Source: Acidomonas methanolica (GTDB taxonomy: Bacteria > Pseudomonadota > Alphaproteobacteria > Acetobacterales > Acetobacteraceae). From it: 64,000 nucleotides of DNA. Within the stretch, counting starts at the first letter, position 1. Every line of letters starts with the position of its first letter. Of the stretch, positions 9,094 through 18,022 are shown in pieces. Position numbers and translations under genes: made by a program. The notes below the pieces were generated by a model. It was not told where the DNA came from, searched no databases, and saw only the letters and a list, made by a program, of their open reading frames with translations. The stretch lies in NCBI RefSeq assembly GCF_004346035.1, contig NZ_SLZN01000002.1, positions 186,001 through 250,000 on the forward strand, given 5' to 3'.

Positions 9094-11778
9094 TCAGGCC
9101 CTGATCCGCTCCAGCGCGGCGGCCAGACGCTCTCTGTCCCGCAGGAAGCTGGCCAGCCGCTCGCGATTCTCCTCCACCACCTCCGGCTTCGCGCGGGCGA
9201 CGAAATCGGGATTATCGAGCTTGCGCCGGGCTTTCTCGATCTCGCCGTCCAGGCGGGCGATCTCCTTCGCCAGCCGCTCGCGCTCCGCGTCGAGATCGAT
9301 CAGCCCTTCGAGCGGCAGAATCAGCGTCGCCTCGTCCAGAACGCTCTGCGCCGCATAGCGCGGGGCGGCTCCGTCCAGCGGCGCGATCTCGCTGACACGC
9401 CCCATGCGGCGGATCGCCTCGCTCCAGCGCATCGCCCGCTCCAGCGTTTCCTGCGTCGCATCCCGCAGGAGCAGCGGCGCAAGCTGGGCCGGCGGCACGT
9501 TCATTTCCGAGCGGACAGCCCGCAACTCCGAGATGAGATGAATCACCCAGTCCAACTCGGCGCGTGCCGCCCCGGCTTCGGGCACCTCGTTTCCCCGTGG
9601 CCAGCCCGCCGTGGCGATGCTCTCGCCGAAGCCGAAAGACTGCCACAACACCTCGGTCACGAAGGGCACGGCCGGGTGCATCATCCGCAGGATCATGCCC
9701 AGCACATGCGCCGCGACGGCACGAATCTCCTCCTGCTCATCCCTGTCGCCCGAGGTGAAGACCGGTTTGGCGAGTTCGAGGAACCAGTCGCAGAAACGGC
9801 TCCAGACGAAACGGTAGCAGGCCGCCGCATAGTCATCGAAACGATAGGCGGACAAGGCCGCGTCCGCCTCGTTCGCCGCAGCACTTGCCTCGGCCAGCAG
9901 CCAACGCGCCAGCGGGCTGCGCACCGCCGCCGGATCGAAATCGGCCACCGGCGCCACACCGTTCATCTCGCAAAAACGCGCGGCATTCCACAATTTGGTG
10001 ATGAAGGTGCGGTACTCCTCCACCCTGCCGCGTCCGAACTTGATGTCCCGTCCCGGGCCCGTCAGCGCGCAGATCGTCAGCCGCGTCGCATCCGCGCCGA
10101 ATTCGGCGACGAGTTCGAGCGGATCGAGCCCATTGCCCTTGCTCTTGGACATCTTCTGCCCGCGTTCGTCGCGCACGAGCCCATGGATCAGAACCGTGCG
10201 GAACGGCACCTCGCCCATGAAATGCAGCCCCATCATCATCATCCTGGCCACCCAGAAGAAAATGATGTCGAACCCCGTCACCAGCACGCTGGTCGGATAA
10301 TAGCGCGCCAGTTCGGGCGTCCTGTCCGGCCAGCCCAGGGTCGTGAACGGCCAGAGGGCGGAACTGAACCACGTATCCAGCACATCCTCGTCCTGCGTCA
10401 GCGCCACCTCCGCGCCGAGCGCCTCGCGCGCCTTCGCCTGCGCCTCCTCCGTGGTGCGGGCAACGAAAACCTGCCCATCCGGCGCATACCAGGCCGGGAT
10501 GCGATGCCCCCACCAGAGCTGCCGACTGATGCACCAGGGCTGAATCGCGCGCATCCATGCGAAGAACGTGTTTTCCCACTGGCGCGGCTCGAACACCGTC
10601 CGCCCGTCCTCGACGGCGGCCATGGCAGGTTTGGCGAGCGTCGCGGCGTCGCAATACCACTGCGTCGTCAGGCGCGGTTCGACCACCGCCCCGCCGCGTT
10701 CGGCGTAGGGCACGCTCAGCGTGTGCGGCTCGATCTTCTCCAGCAGGCCGAGGCGTTCAAGCTCCGCCACGATCGCCTTCCGCGCCGCGTCCCGCGGCAT
10801 CCCGCGCAGCGACAGAACGAACGATTTCGACGCCACTTCCGGCACGTCGGTCAGATCGCCCTCAATCTCGTTCAGCCAGATCGCCGCCGATTCGTCGAGA
10901 ACGGTCAGAGCGGGAAGATTATGCCGCCGCCCGACCTCGAAATCGTTGAAGTCATGGGCAGGCGTGATCTTCACCGCGCCCGTGCCCTTCTCCGGGTTGG
11001 AATAGCTGTCCGCGACGACGGGAATGCGCCGCCCGGTCAGTGGAAGAATGACCTCCTTGCCGATCAATGCCGCGTAACGCTCATCTTCCGGATGCACAGC
11101 CACCGCGGCGTCGCCCAGCATCGTCTCCGGTCGCGTCGTCGCCACGGTAAGGCTGCCGCCATCGGCCAGCGGGTAGCGAATGAACCACATCGATCCTTTC
11201 GTCTCGCGGTTCTCCACCTCCAGATCCGACAGCGCCGAGTGGAACACCGGGTCCCAATTCACCAGCCTCTTGTCTCGGTAGATCAGCCCCTGCTCGAAGA
11301 GCGTGACGAAGACTTCCCGTACGGCGCGCGAGAGGCCATCATCCATGGTGAAACGCTCGCGCGACCAGTCGGCGGACGCTCCCAGCACGCGAAGCTGGCG
11401 TACGATCTCGCCGCCCGACTGCGCTTTCCAGTCCCAGACACGTTCGATGAAGGCGTCGCGCCCGATCGCCTTGCGCGCCACGCCCTGCCGATCCAGTTCA
11501 CGCTCGACCACCATCTGCGTCGCGATCCCGGCGTGATCCGTGCCGGGCTGCCACAGCACGTTGCGCCCGTGCAGACGCTGCCAGCGGATGAGAATATCCT
11601 GGAGCACGAAATTCAACGCATGGCCGAAATGCAGCGTGCCCGTGACATTCGGCGGCGGGAACATGATGGCGAACGCCTCGCCATCTTCCTCCGGCCTGGC
11701 GTCGAAAAGACCCGCCGCCTCCCACGCGGCATAAAGACGGGCTTCGTGGTCGGCGGGGATATAAGCCTTGTCGAGCAT
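9094..11778 (-). CDS. valS: Valyl-tRNA synthetase
   Basis: The 894-residue class Ia synthetase charges tRNA-Val. The HIGH-type motif is in PPNVTGTLHFGHALN (about residues 42-56) and the KMSKS motif begins at K542 (KMSKSKGNG). The editing domain lies between them. The last 65 residues are rich in Glu, Arg and Leu and look like the usual C-terminal coiled coil that binds tRNA. The length fits the bacterial family. It is the third gene of a tolC-popZ-valS run; 43 bp separate it from popZ. Confidence 0.97.
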   Translation of the reverse strand: MLDKAYIPADHEARLYAAWEAAGLFDARPEEDGEAFAIMFPPPNVTGTLHFGHALNFVLQDILIRWQRLHGRNVLWQPGTDHAGIATQMVVERELDRQGVARKAIGRDAFIERVWDWKAQSGGEIVRQLRVLGASADWSRERFTMDDGLSRAVREVFVTLFEQGLIYRDKRLVNWDPVFHSALSDLEVENRETKGSMWFIRYPLADGGSLTVATTRPETMLGDAAVAVHPEDERYAALIGKEVILPLTGRRIPVVADSYSNPEKGTGAVKITPAHDFNDFEVGRRHNLPALTVLDESAAIWLNEIEGDLTDVPEVASKSFVLSLRGMPRDAARKAIVAELERLGLLEKIEPHTLSVPYAERGGAVVEPRLTTQWYCDAATLAKPAMAAVEDGRTVFEPRQWENTFFAWMRAIQPWCISRQLWWGHRIPAWYAPDGQVFVARTTEEAQAKAREALGAEVALTQDEDVLDTWFSSALWPFTTLGWPDRTPELARYYPTSVLVTGFDIIFFWVARMMMMGLHFMGEVPFRTVLIHGLVRDERGQKMSKSKGNGLDPLELVAEFGADATRLTICALTGPGRDIKFGRGRVEEYRTFITKLWNAARFCEMNGVAPVADFDPAAVRSPLARWLLAEASAAANEADAALSAYRFDDYAAACYRFVWSRFCDWFLELAKPVFTSGDRDEQEEIRAVAAHVLGMILRMMHPAVPFVTEVLWQSFGFGESIATAGWPRGNEVPEAGAARAELDWVIHLISELRAVRSEMNVPPAQLAPLLLRDATQETLERAMRWSEAIRRMGRVSEIAPLDGAAPRYAAQSVLDEATLILPLEGLIDLDAERERLAKEIARLDGEIEKARRKLDNPDFVARAKPEVVEENRERLASFLRDRERLAAALERIRA

Positions 11779-11821
11779 GGGCGTCCTGTCAGTCTGCTAA
11801 CGCCAGACCGCCGGGAGATCC

Positions 11822-12298
11822 CTACCGGCGGCTGGTGATCCGTGTAATTTCCGCGCGGACCATCGTCTCGACCATCGGCGGAAGATTGGTATCCAGCCAG
11901 TTGCGGACGAGTTCACGCACCTCCTGCCGGACCAGATCCTCGACGGTCAGAGACGCGCCGGTCATCACGGACGTCTTGCCGCCGATGGTATGGCCGGGCA
12001 CGGGCCGCGCATCAAGCGTGGTTTGCAGGGAAGAGAGCGATCGCGTCGCGGCCTCGAACGCTTTTCCGTTCAGCAACCCTCCCTGGACGGGAGCGGGATC
12101 GCTGACGCGCATCGTCGGCTCCAGCGTCAGAATGTCATCGTCATGTGATGCGGCCACGCCGGCGTCCGGCGTGGGTAGGGTATCGAAATCCATGGGTTTC
12201 TCTCCGACAATTCGCCGGATGGTCCTGAGGAGATCAGCCGTACCCGAATCCATCATATCGACCTGATCTTGGGGCATGAGACTGTCCATGAGCTCCAC
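11822..12298 (-). CDS. popZ: Cell-pole-organising protein PopZ (DUF2497)
   Basis: The short, acidic protein (up to 158 residues) has the two recognisable ends of PopZ: an N-terminal helix ADLLRTIRRIVGE and a C-terminal helical domain LTVEDLVRQEVRELVRNWLD followed by NLPPMVETMVRAEITRI. The middle is proline-, aspartate- and glycine-rich and predicted disordered. PopZ forms a polymeric matrix at the cell pole in alphaproteobacteria, anchoring ParB-parS and recruiting cell-cycle proteins. Position between tolC and valS agrees with gene order I recall for Caulobacter. The start is uncertain: GTG 12298, ATG 12289 and ATG 12277 are all in frame, and none has a clear ribosome-binding site. Confidence 0.85.
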   Translation of the reverse strand: MELMDSLMPQDQVDMMDSGTADLLRTIRRIVGEKPMDFDTLPTPDAGVAASHDDDILTLEPTMRVSDPAPVQGGLLNGKAFEAATRSLSSLQTTLDARPVPGHTIGGKTSVMTGASLTVEDLVRQEVRELVRNWLDTNLPPMVETMVRAEITRITSRR

Positions 12299-12319
12299 AT
12301 TTCCGTCCAGGCCGCTCGG

Positions 12320-13780
12320 TCAGCGGCCCGGCTGGTTTACCGCATAATCGTTAATGCCCCACAAACGATCCTTAACGGCGTTGTAGTAGGCTTTCTCGTC
12401 ATAAAGCGGCACGTCGAGCTTGAGATCCGCGGCCGTCAGCCGCCCGATCGCCGCCGCCACGCCATAGGACGCGACGACGAGATTGCTGAGACTCTGGATC
12501 AGCGTCTGCTGCGCGGAGAGCAGAGTCGCCTGCTGCTGGAGCACTTCGAGCGTCGAACTCGTTCCGACGATGGCCTGACGCTCGACACCGTCCAGCGCCA
12601 CGATTCCCGCGGCGATGGCCTGGCGCTCGCTGCCGATTGCCTCCTGATAGGATTGCAACTGCTGCCAGTTCGCCTCCGCCAGTTGCAGAGCGGTGCGACG
12701 CTGAATGTCCACATTCCGGTGCGCCGCCTCGAACGCCTGACGCGCCTGCCGGACGGCGGCGTATTCACTGCCTCCCTGATAGATCGGGATCTGGAAGTTC
12801 AGCATCGCATATTTATTGTCGCTCAACATATGACCATAGCCCTGGTTCGTCATACGCTGATAGGCGGCCGTGGCCGAGACCTTCGGCATGATGGCCGCCA
12901 GCGCCACCCCGATCGCGTCCTTCTTCTGCGCCTCGGTGAAGAGGGCATTGACGACGGTCGGATTGTTCTCGACGGCAAGCTTCACCGCCTCCGTCGCCGA
13001 ATGGACCGGCAGTGCCAGGGGCTGGGGCGCCTCGAGATTGGGCGCGGCGGGGAGACCGACGACCTGCAGATACGTCGCCTGATCGCTACGCAGCGTCCCC
13101 TCGGCCTGCTGCCTTACGGCAGTCGCGTTCGCAAAGGCGACCTGCGCCTGGGCGACGTCGGTGCGCGTCAGTTCGCCCAGCGCCTTGCGCTGCTGGGTGG
13201 CCTTCACCTGCTCCTGAAGCACGTGCTCGTTGTTGATGCTGATCTGGAGCAGTTGTTCATCGCGGATGACGTTCACATAGGCCGTGACGACGGAGGCGAA
13301 GACCTGCTGTTCGGTGGAGATCAGGTTGGCGCGCTCGGCCATGACCGTGTTCACCGCCTGATGAGTCGCGGCGGAGGTCTTGCCGCCATTATAGAGCGGC
13401 TGGGTGATCGTGACGCCGCCCTGATAGCCGGGCGTATTGTAGACCCTGTTATAGGCGGGCGAGCCGAACTGGGAGCCCGGCGCCGGGCCCTGCGCGCCGT
13501 AGGAGGTACGCCCCTGATAATAGGTGAGCGCGGCCTGGCCCTGAATCGTCGGGCGCCATCCCGCGAGAGCCGCCGGCACGTTCTCGTCCGTCGCCCGCAG
13601 TGTCGCCCGCTCCTGCTGCAAGGTCGGATTGGTCAGATAGGCGGCGGCGAGCGCCTCGCGCAGCGTATGGGGAATGAACGCCGGAGCGCCCTTCCCGTCA
13701 TATTGCTGGGCCAGCGACGTGCTGCTGTAGAGCAGGGAAACAAGACCGAGCCCCGTCGGTATGCAGCGTTTGAAAATCAT
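12320..13780 (-). CDS. tolC: TolC-family outer-membrane efflux/secretion channel
   Basis: The 486-residue protein starts with a signal peptide (MIFKRCIPTGLGLVSLLYSSTSLAQ) and contains two outer-membrane-efflux-protein repeats rich in long amphipathic helices, such as TLREALAAAYLTNPTLQQER near the N-terminus. It should form the trimeric outer-membrane tunnel used by type I secretion and RND efflux systems. I chose ATG 13780 because it gives the signal peptide; the frame remains open to 13831 without one. No inner-membrane or adaptor partner is nearby, so this is probably a shared channel. It leads the tolC-popZ-valS unit, with 21 bp to the longest popZ start. Confidence 0.92.
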   Translation of the reverse strand: MIFKRCIPTGLGLVSLLYSSTSLAQQYDGKGAPAFIPHTLREALAAAYLTNPTLQQERATLRATDENVPAALAGWRPTIQGQAALTYYQGRTSYGAQGPAPGSQFGSPAYNRVYNTPGYQGGVTITQPLYNGGKTSAATHQAVNTVMAERANLISTEQQVFASVVTAYVNVIRDEQLLQISINNEHVLQEQVKATQQRKALGELTRTDVAQAQVAFANATAVRQQAEGTLRSDQATYLQVVGLPAAPNLEAPQPLALPVHSATEAVKLAVENNPTVVNALFTEAQKKDAIGVALAAIMPKVSATAAYQRMTNQGYGHMLSDNKYAMLNFQIPIYQGGSEYAAVRQARQAFEAAHRNVDIQRRTALQLAEANWQQLQSYQEAIGSERQAIAAGIVALDGVERQAIVGTSSTLEVLQQQATLLSAQQTLIQSLSNLVVASYGVAAAIGRLTAADLKLDVPLYDEKAYYNAVKDRLWGINDYAVNQPGR

Positions 13781-13916
13781 GTTCCGCCTCTTGTCTCGCG
13801 CGCGCCTCGATGCGCTGTCATAGCACAGCATAACCCGTTCGGCGGCGGAGGGAAATTGCCGCGCCGATCCTCTTGACCTGTCGCGTCACGCAGTGGATAT
13901 ACGCGGGGCGCTCCGA

Positions 13917-13990
13917 GGTCCGGTGGCAGAATGGTGATGTAGCGGACTGCAAATCCGCGTATGTGGGTTCGATTCCCGCCCGGACCTCCA
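13917..13990 (+). tRNA. tRNA-Cys (anticodon GCA)
   Basis: A full cloverleaf can be drawn. The acceptor stem GGTCCGG pairs with CCGGACC. The anticodon stem GCGGA/TCCGC encloses the loop CTGCAAA, giving anticodon GCA. The T arm GTGGG-TTCGATT-CCCGC follows. The discriminator base is T, as expected for tRNA-Cys, and the CCA end is encoded (13988-13990). Confidence 0.95.
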
Positions 13991-14013
13991 GCGTTTCCCC
14001 CACGTTCCGGACG

Positions 14014-15399
14014 TCACACCTGCCAGAAATGGCGAATGATCGCCCATTGCGTGACGACTCCGGAAAACAGCAGGAAGACCGCCAGCACTGCGCTATCCGG
14101 CCCGCGGCGACGTCCATCCTCTCGCGGCGCATGGGGCAGGAGCAACGCGCCCATGATCGCGACGGGCAGGAAATACCGCCCCTGTATTCCGTCAATTCCC
14201 GCCGCGCCGACCGGCGTCCAGATGAGATAGAGCGCGACGAAGACCAGCACCCCCGTCGCGACGAGACAGGCCAGGAGACCGCCCTCCCTGAGGCAGACGC
14301 TTCGCCAGTTCCTCACCCTTCGTCCTGGACGCAGGGAAAGCGCCGCGCCGAGGCACAGAAAGATCGCCAGCACGCGATAGCTGCCCGGAGGCAGGCCGAT
14401 ATTCAGCCGCCCCAGCACGCCGAGAAACTGGCGGGCATAGAGACCGCCGGCCACGCGCAGGGTCAACAGCAGCGCATGCGCGAAACGAAGTGGATGATGC
14501 AGGACCAGCATCGCCTGGGCATGGGCGTCGACATGATGGGAGATCAGGAAACCCACCTTGGCCGGGCGGCTGAAAATCAGGCCGCAGATCGCGACGATCG
14601 CCAGGGCCAGCCCTGTCGCCGACAGCCTGACCGACATCCCGCCACGGAGAAAGAGCGGCAGAAAGGCGAGCGGGACATAAGCCGGTTTCGCCGCGACGAC
14701 GACTCCCAGCAGGAGGCCGCTCGCCACCATCGCGCGCCTGTCGTTCGACGCTTCCGCCCGGGCCAGCGCGGCCGCCGCGAGCGCGGCACAGGCGGTCTGG
14801 ATGGCGTCCTGCGAACAGGAGACGCTCAGGGCGAGCGCCATGGGCAGGCCGAGCAGCATCGCCATGAACAGCCGGCCTCGCGGCGTCAGCGCGATGGCCA
14901 GCGCGGCGAGGATGCTTGCGGTCAGCAGATTGGCCAGCCGCGCGAGGTAATATCCAGCCAGGGCGTCGAGTCCGCCCCAGCGCGCCAGCACAAGGCACGC
15001 AGCCTCGGGAAGATAGAAGAACGGCGGGTAGATGGCCGTGTTGGGATACCCTGTCGGCACCATTTTTCCGGTCAACGGAAAGGTCACGCCGTCCGTCAGG
15101 GCGTGGAAACCATAAGATCGCGGCGGCGAGGAGTCCCAGAATTCATAATGCCAGCCGAAATTCGACACGGGTTCCGGCAGGTCTGAACCCGCATTCCCCG
15201 CATCGAACCGGTGCGCGACGAGACTCCCCTCGGCGATGGCATCCGCTTTGAAGAAATGGGTCATCTCGTCGGGCATCTGCATCGGCGGCAGCGTGAACAG
15301 CAGCGACGCCCCGAACACGATGGAAAAGCACAGAAAAAGCCGGGCGAGCGGGTCGGCGATAAGGCCGCGCGCCGTCGCGTGCCCCGAACGCCGCCCCAT
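14014..15399 (-). CDS. DUF2142 polytopic membrane protein
   Basis: The 461-residue protein is strongly hydrophobic with roughly ten membrane-spanning segments and matches DUF2142, a family of membrane proteins often found in polysaccharide or glycosyltransferase loci. The N-terminal block has a first membrane segment followed by PPMQMPDEMTHFFKADAI, whose P-DE-H pattern resembles the acidic loop after the first helix of GT-C glycosyltransferases. That resemblance is my reading and the function is unproven. It starts 18 bp downstream of ndk on the same strand and ends 23 bp from the tRNA-Cys gene, which is convergent. The main polysaccharide locus of the window lies 6 kb away. Confidence 0.75.
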   Translation of the reverse strand: MGRRSGHATARGLIADPLARLFLCFSIVFGASLLFTLPPMQMPDEMTHFFKADAIAEGSLVAHRFDAGNAGSDLPEPVSNFGWHYEFWDSSPPRSYGFHALTDGVTFPLTGKMVPTGYPNTAIYPPFFYLPEAACLVLARWGGLDALAGYYLARLANLLTASILAALAIALTPRGRLFMAMLLGLPMALALSVSCSQDAIQTACAALAAAALARAEASNDRRAMVASGLLLGVVVAAKPAYVPLAFLPLFLRGGMSVRLSATGLALAIVAICGLIFSRPAKVGFLISHHVDAHAQAMLVLHHPLRFAHALLLTLRVAGGLYARQFLGVLGRLNIGLPPGSYRVLAIFLCLGAALSLRPGRRVRNWRSVCLREGGLLACLVATGVLVFVALYLIWTPVGAAGIDGIQGRYFLPVAIMGALLLPHAPREDGRRRGPDSAVLAVFLLFSGVVTQWAIIRHFWQV

Positions 15400-15417
15400 C
15401 GCCTCGACTCCCGGCCG

Positions 15418-15840
15418 TTACGGCAGGATTTCGGTCTCGGCGAAGAAGAACGCGATCTCCGACCGGGCGTTCTCCGCGCTGTCGGACCCGTGAACCGAGT
15501 TCGCCTCGATGCTCTCGGCGAAGAGCTTGCGGATCGTCCCTTCCGCCGCCTGCGCCGGATTGGTCGCGCCCATGACCTCACGGTTCTTCAGGATCGCATT
15601 CTCGCCCTGGAGAACCTGCACCACCACCGGCTCCGTGATCATCGACCCGACGAGGCTGCCATAGAACGGGCGCTCGGCATGGACGGCATAGAACGCCTTG
15701 GCCTGGTCTTCCGTCAGCTTGATGCGCTTCTGCGCGACGATCCGCAGGCCGGCCGCTTCGAACACGGCATTGATCTTGCCGGTCAGGTTGCGGCGGGTCG
15801 CGTCGGGCTTGAGAATGGAGAGCGTGCGCTCGATGGCCAT
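15418..15840 (-). CDS. ndk: Nucleoside diphosphate kinase
   Basis: The 140-residue protein is full length. It begins [13 protein letters not shown] and carries the active-site block NSVHGSDS with the phosphorylated histidine at H117. It transfers the gamma phosphate of ATP to nucleoside diphosphates and so balances nucleotide pools. Cytoplasmic. The gene is first in a probable two-gene unit with the DUF2142 gene and is divergent from the ABC-F gene across about 200 bp. Confidence 0.97.
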   Translation of the reverse strand: MAIERTLSILKPDATRRNLTGKINAVFEAAGLRIVAQKRIKLTEDQAKAFYAVHAERPFYGSLVGSMITEPVVVQVLQGENAILKNREVMGATNPAQAAEGTIRKLFAESIEANSVHGSDSAENARSEIAFFFAETEILP

Positions 15841-16036
15841 GATCTGGCTCCTGTCACTTGCGTTGAGGGCCGGCCGCCTGTTGCCGCCGACCGGGAAACC
15901 GGCTGCCCTTTACCGCAGATTTCCGCCCCCCGAAAGCATAAGCGCGATATAAATTCCCCGCCTCGCCCATACCGGCGCGCGGCCGATTGCATTACTCTGC
16001 CAAGCCCGATCCCCCATAGCGGAGAAAGACCGTCCC

Positions 16037-17932
16037 GTGAGCCTGCTGACCATCACCGATCTCACCTTGCGCATCGCAGGCCGCACCTTGCTCGATCAAG
16101 CCAGTCTCAGCATCGAGGCCGGACGCCGCATCGGGCTGGTGGGACGCAACGGAGCCGGCAAATCCACCCTGCTCGGCGCGATCGCCGGCGATATCGCACC
16201 GGATGGCGGCAGCATCGCCCTCTCGGCCCGCGCCACCATGGGACGCGTGAAACAGGAGACGCCCGAAGGCGACCAGTCTCTGCTCGACACCGTCCTTTCC
16301 GGCCATGTCGAACGCGCCGCCCTGTTGCACGAGGCGGAAAACGCCGACGACCCGACCCGACTGGCCGATATCCATGACCGCCTCCTGGCCATCGACGCCC
16401 ACGGCGCCCCGGCCCGCGCCGCGACCATCCTCGCGGGGCTGGGCTTCGACCATGAGGCGCAGGCGCGCCCGGTCTCGGATTTTTCCGGCGGCTGGCGGAT
16501 GCGCGTCGCGCTGGCGACCGCCCTGTTCCTCAACCCGGACCTGCTGCTGCTCGACGAACCGACCAACCATCTCGATCTCGAAGCGACGATCTGGCTGGAA
16601 ACCTGGCTCAAATCCTTTCCCGGCGCGGCCATCATCGTCAGTCACGACCGCTCGCTGCTGGACAACACCGTCCACGCCATCGCCCATCTCGATCGCGGCA
16701 AGCTTTCCCTGACGCCCGGCGGCTACGACGAATTCGTCCGCATCCGCACCGAGCAGGCGCTGCAACAGACCCGCGCCGCCGAGCGAATCGCGGCGCAGCG
16801 GGCGCATATGCAATCCTTCGTGGACCGCTTCCGCGCCCAGGCCACCAAGGCCCGGCAGGCGCAGGCGCGGATCAAGGCGCTCGAACGCCTGCCGCAGATC
16901 GACTCGGTGATCGAGGATACGCCGATGCGCTTCGCCTTCCCCGAACCTTCCCCCCTGCCGCCGCCCATGCTGAGCATGGAACGCGTGACGGTAGGCTATG
17001 ACGGCCGGCCGGTGCTGCGCAATCTCTCACTCCGGCTGGATCTGGACGACCGCATCGCGCTGCTGGGCCAGAACGGACGCGGCAAATCGACCTTCGCCAA
17101 GCTGCTCGCCGGGCGTCTCGCGCCGATGACCGGCACGCTCTCCCATTCGCCCCGGCTGCGCATCGGCTATTTCGCCCAGCATCAGACGGACGAGCTGGTA
17201 TTGAGCGACACGCCGATCGACCATATGGCCCGCCTCATGCCGCAGGCCGCCCCCGCCGCCGTCAGGTCGCAGCTCGCGCGGTTCGGCCTCGACGCGGCGC
17301 GGGCGGAAACGAAAGTCAGCGACCTGTCCGGCGGCGAGAAGGCGCGTCTCCTGCTCGCCCTCGCGACGCGCGACGCCCCGCATCTCCTGCTGCTCGACGA
17401 GCCGACCAACCATCTCGATCTCGACGCACGCGACGCGCTGATCCGCGCGCTCTCGGCATTCGAGGGGGCCGTCGTGCTCATCAGCCATGATCCGCATCTG
17501 GTGGAGGCCGTGGCCGACCGGCTCTGGCTGATCGAGGACGGCGCCATCCAACCCTTCGACGGCGACATGGACGCCTATCGCGGCTGGCTGCTCGACCGCG
17601 CGCGCAAGGCGGCAGCGGACCAACGCGAGACCACGTTGCGCCCCGCCGACACGGAACGTCGCGCTTCCCGACGCGACCGGGCCGAACTCCGCCGCGCGCA
17701 GGCGCCCCTCCGCAAGGAGGCAAAGGCCGCCGAGGCGCTGCTTGAGCAGATCCTTGCCGAAAGGCGGAAGATCGAAACCAGGCTGGCGGACCCCGTCCTT
17801 TACAGCACGGGCGATTCCGCCGAGATCGCACGCCTCAACTCCCGGCTCGCAGCCCTGTCGGCGCAGGAGCGAAAGGCCGAGGACCGCTGGCTGGAGATTC
17901 AGGCCGAACTGGAAGACGCCGAAGCGAGTTGA
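16037..17932 (+). CDS. ABC-F family ATPase (ribosome-associated, YheS/Uup type)
   Basis: The 631-residue protein has two ABC domains and no membrane segment, which defines ABC-F proteins. Walker A motifs are GRNGAGKST (from G36) and GQNGRGKST (from G344); signature motifs are FSGGWRMRVALA and LSGGEKARLLLA. Each is followed by LLLDEPTNHLDL. A charged alpha-helical linker (about residues 230-290) joins the domains and a coiled-coil tail follows the second one. ABC-F proteins act on the ribosome's E site to relieve stalled translation or antibiotic block. The architecture resembles housekeeping YheS/Uup more than the resistance-type proteins. The start is a GTG with an upstream GGAG. It is followed by the AI-2E-family gene 90 bp downstream. 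Confidence 0.9.
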   Translation: MSLLTITDLTLRIAGRTLLDQASLSIEAGRRIGLVGRNGAGKSTLLGAIAGDIAPDGGSIALSARATMGRVKQETPEGDQSLLDTVLSGHVERAALLHEAENADDPTRLADIHDRLLAIDAHGAPARAATILAGLGFDHEAQARPVSDFSGGWRMRVALATALFLNPDLLLLDEPTNHLDLEATIWLETWLKSFPGAAIIVSHDRSLLDNTVHAIAHLDRGKLSLTPGGYDEFVRIRTEQALQQTRAAERIAAQRAHMQSFVDRFRAQATKARQAQARIKALERLPQIDSVIEDTPMRFAFPEPSPLPPPMLSMERVTVGYDGRPVLRNLSLRLDLDDRIALLGQNGRGKSTFAKLLAGRLAPMTGTLSHSPRLRIGYFAQHQTDELVLSDTPIDHMARLMPQAAPAAVRSQLARFGLDAARAETKVSDLSGGEKARLLLALATRDAPHLLLLDEPTNHLDLDARDALIRALSAFEGAVVLISHDPHLVEAVADRLWLIEDGAIQPFDGDMDAYRGWLLDRARKAAADQRETTLRPADTERRASRRDRAELRRAQAPLRKEAKAAEALLEQILAERRKIETRLADPVLYSTGDSAEIARLNSRLAALSAQERKAEDRWLEIQAELEDAEAS

Positions 17933-18022
17933 ACACGAGTTGATCGACATAACCCCGTGCCGTCCGGGCATTCCTGCCGTGCGTCGTATCGCCGCTCCTT
18001 CCGACAAGGCTCTCAGACAGAA

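Noticed and set aside
9538-11838. A 766-codon open frame on the plus strand opposite valS
   Set aside because: Its protein is Arg/His/Pro-rich without any known motif, and the minus strand encodes a complete valyl-tRNA synthetase. Long antisense frames are expected at this GC content.
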